A DNA stretch of 9,665 nt from an uncultured Oscillospiraceae bacterium (GTDB taxonomy: Bacteria; Bacillota; Clostridia; Oscillospirales; Acutalibacteraceae), in the NCBI GenBank assembly GCA_958354085.1, contig CATWUX010000084.1, forward strand, positions 1 through 9,665, in the 5' to 3' direction. A program made the position numbers and the translations under genes. How positions within the stretch are numbered: the first letter of the stretch is position 1; each line of letters opens with the position of its first letter. The notes below the pieces were generated by a model. That model had not been told where the DNA came from. It ran no database searches and worked only from the letters and a program-made list of their open reading frames with translations. Positions 6,679-9,665 of this stretch are shown piece after piece.

Positions 6679-7231
6679 GCGGCGGGTGCTGCTTTTGAAC
6701 GGATCGCCGCACCCGCACGGCGAAACCATGCGGCTGCTGGAGGCGTTTACGGACGCACTGCCTGCGTCCGCCGCGGTCACGCAGGTGAACGCTTTCGCAT
6801 TGCTGCCCGCGCCGTGTGATGACTGCGGCTATTGCCGCACACGGGACGGCTGCGCCAAGCGGGATCTGGACGAGGTATATGCGCTGCTGGAGCAGGCAGA
6901 CGTGCTGGTCTGGGCAACGCCGGTGTACAATTACGGGTTCCCGGCGCCGCTCAAGGCGCTGATTGACCGCTGCCAGCGGTATTGGAGCGCCCGGTTTGTG
7001 CGGCAGCAGCGCCCGCCCATTGCGCGGCCCAAGCAGGCAGTGCTGCTCACGGCCTGCGGCGAGGCTTCGCCGACCGGCGGTCAGCTGCTGGAGCAGCAGC
7101 TGTGCCCGCAGCTGACGATTCTCAACGCACGGCTGGTTGCCTGCGTACACCGCACCGGCTGCGACAGCGGCGCGGACGCGCCGCCCGCGCTCGAACAAGC
7201 CCGCGCCGCCGCGCGTGCATTGTGGAGCTAG
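6653..7231 (+). CDS. Iron-sulfur flavoprotein / NAD(P)H-dependent FMN reductase family
   Basis: A flavodoxin-fold oxidoreductase that probably binds FMN and moves electrons between reduced nicotinamide or ferredoxin and an unknown acceptor. From GTG 6653 (192 residues) the start of the fold is RRVLLLNGSPHPHGET (10-25), the usual FMN-phosphate loop. Cys55, Cys58, Cys61 and Cys67 form the compact C-x2-C-x2-C-x5-C motif that binds a 4Fe-4S cluster in archaeal and clostridial Isf proteins. WATPVYNYGFPAPLKALIDR (near 87-106) is the family's second flavin-side motif. The start is uncertain: GTG 6653 overlaps pyrB by 26 bases without a clear ribosome binding site, while GTG 6686, just after the pyrB stop, gives MLLLNGSP and a 181-residue protein. 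Tight coupling to pyrB implies co-transcription, though no role in pyrimidine synthesis is evident. Confidence 0.85.
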   Translation: MRNALSCPERRVLLLNGSPHPHGETMRLLEAFTDALPASAAVTQVNAFALLPAPCDDCGYCRTRDGCAKRDLDEVYALLEQADVLVWATPVYNYGFPAPLKALIDRCQRYWSARFVRQQRPPIARPKQAVLLTACGEASPTGGQLLEQQLCPQLTILNARLVACVHRTGCDSGADAPPALEQARAAARALWS

Positions 7232-7253
7232 GGCATCTCAGATGTTCTTTTTT
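7231..7253 (+). terminator. Short terminator-like hairpin directly at the flavoprotein stop
   Basis: GGGCATC (7231-7237) pairs with GATGTTC (7241-7247), including two G-T wobbles, around a 3-base loop, and is followed by six Ts (7248-7253). The first G belongs to the TAG stop codon. It is weak in stem strength but ideal in T-run. Confidence 0.5.
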
Positions 7254-7258
7254 GGCAG

Positions 7259-7295
7259 GCCGGCGGAAAGGCCATTTCCGTTCGGCTTGCTTTTT
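7259..7295 (+). terminator. Rho-independent terminator after the pyrB-flavoprotein unit
   Basis: GCCG (7259-7262) and CGGAAA (7264-7269) pair with TTTCCG (7275-7280) and CGGC (7283-7286), with a small internal mismatch, around the loop GGCCA. TTGCTTTTT follows. It forms a tandem pair with the hairpin at 7231-7253 and isolates the ABC gene downstream. Confidence 0.75.
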
Positions 7296-7325
7296 CTATA
7301 CCCTTTTTGATCGCTTTCATGCTTT

Positions 7326-7354
7326 TGTAAACATTGTGTGAAAGGTCTGTAAAA
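7326..7354 (+). promoter_or_regulatory. Three direct repeats in 11-base register (candidate response-regulator site)
   Basis: TGTAAA at 7326, TGTGAAA at 7337 and TGTAAAA at 7348 begin exactly 11 bases apart. On the minus strand they read TTTACA-N5-TTCACA-N5-TTTACA, which fits the TTHAYA boxes with 11-base spacing known for Bacillus PhoP, an OmpR-family regulator. The array ends 16 bases before the -35 box of the ABC gene. Repeats cannot be found one step further on either side. Confidence 0.5.
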
Positions 7355-7369
7355 GAAAACGCGAGGCGC

Positions 7370-7398
7370 TTGACAACCGCGCGGCGGAGGAATACTGT
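7370..7398 (+). promoter_or_regulatory. Promoter of the fused ABC transporter gene
   Basis: A perfect TTGACA (7370-7375) is followed after exactly 17 bases by TACTGT (7393-7398). The -10 is only a partial match, as often seen in activated promoters. The predicted start is near 7405, about 45 bases before the ATG. Confidence 0.7.
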
Positions 7399-7449
7399 TA
7401 AAACGATCGAAAAATACGAAGCAGCAAGCGGCTGAACAGGAGGCACACG

Positions 7450-9665
7450 ATGCTCGAATTACAAAACATCCGCAAGACTTATCATGTCGGGGACATCGAG
7501 ACCCGCGCGCTGGATGGGATCAACGTGGCGTTCCGCGCCAAGGAATTTGTGGCGATTCTGGGAACCAGCGGCTCCGGCAAGACCACCTGCCTGAACATCA
7601 TCGGCGGGCTGGATCGCTACGATTCCGGCGAGCTGCGCATTAAAGGGAAAAGCACCCGCGATTTCAAGGAAAAAGACTGGGATGCTTACCGCAACAACTC
7701 GGTCGGCTTTGTTTTCCAGAGCTATAACCTGATTATGCATCTGAGCATCGTCGCAAATGTCGAGCTGGGTATGACGCTCAGCGGCGTTTCCGCAGAGGAA
7801 AAGCACGCACGGGCGTTGGAGGTGCTTGAACAGGTCGGGCTGAAAGACCATCTGCATAAAAAGCCCAATCAGCTGTCCGGCGGACAGATGCAGCGGGTTG
7901 CCATTGCCCGCGCTTTGGCGAACGACCCGGAAATTTTGCTGTGCGACGAGCCGACCGGTGCGCTGGACACGGCAACCAGCGTGCAGATCATGGATCTGAT
8001 CAAGCAGGTTGCGCAGGACCGGCTGGTCATCATGGTCACGCACAATCCCGATCTGGCGGAGAAATACGCCGACCGCATCATCCGGTTTCAGGACGGCAGG
8101 ATCATCGCCGATTCTCACCCGCACAAGGAAGCGCCCAAAGAGGACGCGTTCCGGCTGAAAAAAACCAGCATGAGCTTTTTTACGGCGCTCAAGCTGTCCT
8201 TCAACAACATCCGGACGAAAAAAGGACGTACCTTTTTGACCTCGTTCGCCTCCAGCATCGGCATTATCGGCATCGCCGTTATCCTCAGCTTGTCCAATGG
8301 TTTTAAATTGCAGATCGACGCGTTCCAGCGAGACGCCATGGCGGAATTTCCCATCCTGATTGCGCAGACTACTGCGGAAATGGATTTGGAAGCGATGCAG
8401 GAGCATTCGCAGGAAATGCGGGACGAAATGCTGGGCACAGCCGAGACCGTCACCTCGGACGAGGTCTTTTTATATGATCCCGCGGAGAACCGTCCGCTGC
8501 ACACCAATGTGTTTACAGACGACTATATGGCATATCTCAACCGTATAGACCCGGCGATATGCGGCAGCATCGGGTATACCCGGATCGTGGCGATGAATCT
8601 GGTGCGTGAGGTGGACGGCACGGCGATTCCCGTCACCTTTTCCGGCAGCCAGAAGAACGGCGGTATGTCGTCGGGACAAGCGGACATCACCGGGTTATCC
8701 TCCTATCCCCGCCAGCTGAAGGAAGGCGAGGAATCGTATCTGTCCAAAAATTACGATTTGCTGGCCGGCGTCTATCCTTCGTCGCCGACTGAGCTGGTGC
8801 TGGTGGTGGATTCCAAAAACCGCGTGGATTTCAATATCCTGAAAAATCTTGGCTTTGAGACGGACAACATCGACAGCATCGCCTTTTCGGATATTGTCGG
8901 CACGCAGTTTAAGCTGGTATCCAACGATGACTATTATGTCAAAACGAATTACGGCAATTATCTGCCCGGCACGGACTACGCCGCCATGTACGCGTCCGAA
9001 AACAGCCTGAGCGTGCATATCGTGGGCATCGTGCGGCAAAAGCCGGATATGAAAATGGCGCTGCTGAACACCGGTATCGCGTACAGCGATGATCTGGCGC
9101 AGCTGGTCATCGACCGTGCGAAAATGTCTGCCATCGTGCAGGCGCAGCAGGAAAGCGAATACAACGTCCTGACGATGGAGGAGCTGACTCCGGAGGACAA
9201 GGCGACCATGTTGGCTTATTTGGGCGGCGATGCCACGCCGTATATGGTGATGGTGTATCCCAACGACTTTAATGCGAAGGACGAAGTAACCGCGTATCTG
9301 GACGCGTATAACGAGGGCAAAAGCAACGACGACCGCATCGTCTATACCGATATGGCGAAAACGATGTCCGAGCTGACCGGCGGTATCATGGACGGGATCA
9401 CGCTGGTGCTGATCGCGTTTGCCGCGATCTCACTGGTGGTCAGCCTGATCATGATCTGTATTATTACGTATACCTCCGTGCTGGAACGCACAAAGGAAAT
9501 CGGTATCCTGCGCGCGCTGGGAGCGCGTAAAAAGGATATCACCCGTGTGTTTGACGCGGAAACCTGTCTGCTCGGCGTTTTTTCCGGCGTGCTCGGAGTC
9601 GTGCTCGCCTGGCTGTGTACCTTCCCGATCAACAGTCTGCTCTATGCGCTCACCGAATTGAAAAA
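7450..9665 (+). CDS. MacB-like ABC transporter, ATPase fused to FtsX-type permease, 3'-truncated
   Basis: The frame stays open to the right edge (738 codons seen). AGGAGG (7438-7443) lies six bases before the ATG, the best ribosome binding site in the window. The N-terminal ATPase is complete: Walker A GTSGSGKTT at 38-46, Q-loop Gln90, signature LSGGQMQR at 142-149, Walker B ILLCDE at 162-167 with catalytic Glu167, and H-loop His198. A linker leads to TM1 (about 262-283), a long extracytoplasmic region (about 284-645), TM2 (about 648-672), the typical ERTKEIGILRALGA loop and TM3 (about 706-725). A fourth segment should lie outside the window. This is the LolD/MacB family, which drives mechanotransmission or export of peptides, antibiotics or lipoproteins at the envelope. 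The substrate is unknown. No accessory protein or two-component system is visible within the window. Confidence 0.93.
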   Translation, partial: MLELQNIRKTYHVGDIETRALDGINVAFRAKEFVAILGTSGSGKTTCLNIIGGLDRYDSGELRIKGKSTRDFKEKDWDAYRNNSVGFVFQSYNLIMHLSIVANVELGMTLSGVSAEEKHARALEVLEQVGLKDHLHKKPNQLSGGQMQRVAIARALANDPEILLCDEPTGALDTATSVQIMDLIKQVAQDRLVIMVTHNPDLAEKYADRIIRFQDGRIIADSHPHKEAPKEDAFRLKKTSMSFFTALKLSFNNIRTKKGRTFLTSFASSIGIIGIAVILSLSNGFKLQIDAFQRDAMAEFPILIAQTTAEMDLEAMQEHSQEMRDEMLGTAETVTSDEVFLYDPAENRPLHTNVFTDDYMAYLNRIDPAICGSIGYTRIVAMNLVREVDGTAIPVTFSGSQKNGGMSSGQADITGLSSYPRQLKEGEESYLSKNYDLLAGVYPSSPTELVLVVDSKNRVDFNILKNLGFETDNIDSIAFSDIVGTQFKLVSNDDYYVKTNYGNYLPGTDYAAMYASENSLSVHIVGIVRQKPDMKMALLNTGIAYSDDLAQLVIDRAKMSAIVQAQQESEYNVLTMEELTPEDKATMLAYLGGDATPYMVMVYPNDFNAKDEVTAYLDAYNEGKSNDDRIVYTDMAKTMSELTGGIMDGITLVLIAFAAISLVVSLIMICIITYTSVLERTKEIGILRALGARKKDITRVFDAETCLLGVFSGVLGVVLAWLCTFPINSLLYALTELK

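Noticed and set aside
7459..8406. 315-codon minus-strand open frame opposite the ABC ATPase
   Set aside because: Antisense shadow of a complete ATPase domain with all nucleotide-binding motifs.

Overview
The window looks like chromosomal DNA of a GC-rich Clostridia-type Firmicute, perhaps Oscillospiraceae/Ruminococcaceae. The reasons are Gram-positive style ribosome binding sites, sigma-A-like -35/-10 promoters, a CPBP-family membrane protease, an iron-sulfur flavoprotein with a compact cysteine motif, and a fused MacB-like ABC transporter. This placement is inferred from gene content and protein style, not from a marker gene. No RNA gene, insertion sequence, phage gene or CRISPR array was seen.

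Layout. (1) Bases 2-1096 (+) hold the 3' part of an unrecognised multi-pass membrane protein with a conserved-looking, His/Arg-rich C-terminal domain. (2) A strong hairpin at 1121-1159 separates it from glgP (glycogen/alpha-glucan phosphorylase), which runs on the minus strand from 3589 to 1172. (3) The AT-rich region 3590-3956 is a divergent control region. It holds a well-formed promoter for glgP, one for the rightward genes, several inverted repeats and a 5'UTR hairpin that ends beside the ribosome binding site. (4) Rightward, a CPBP-family intramembrane protease overlaps tadA (tRNA adenosine deaminase) by four bases (ATGA). (5) After a 140-base leader with two hairpins comes pyrB. Its protein carries a C-terminal zinc ribbon like that of PyrI. 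(6) An iron-sulfur flavoprotein/FMN reductase gene overlaps the end of pyrB and is followed by two tandem terminator-like hairpins. (7) A separate promoter, preceded by three direct repeats in 11-base register, drives a fused ATPase-permease gene of MacB type that runs off the right edge.

How the genes fit together. Most are housekeeping genes: storage polysaccharide breakdown, wobble-base tRNA editing and pyrimidine synthesis. The last transcription unit looks like a regulated envelope exporter. The two most unusual observations are the PyrB catalytic chain joined directly to a PyrI-type zinc domain without the nucleotide-binding allosteric domain, and the phased repeat array upstream of the ABC gene, which resembles a binding site for an OmpR/PhoP-family response regulator.
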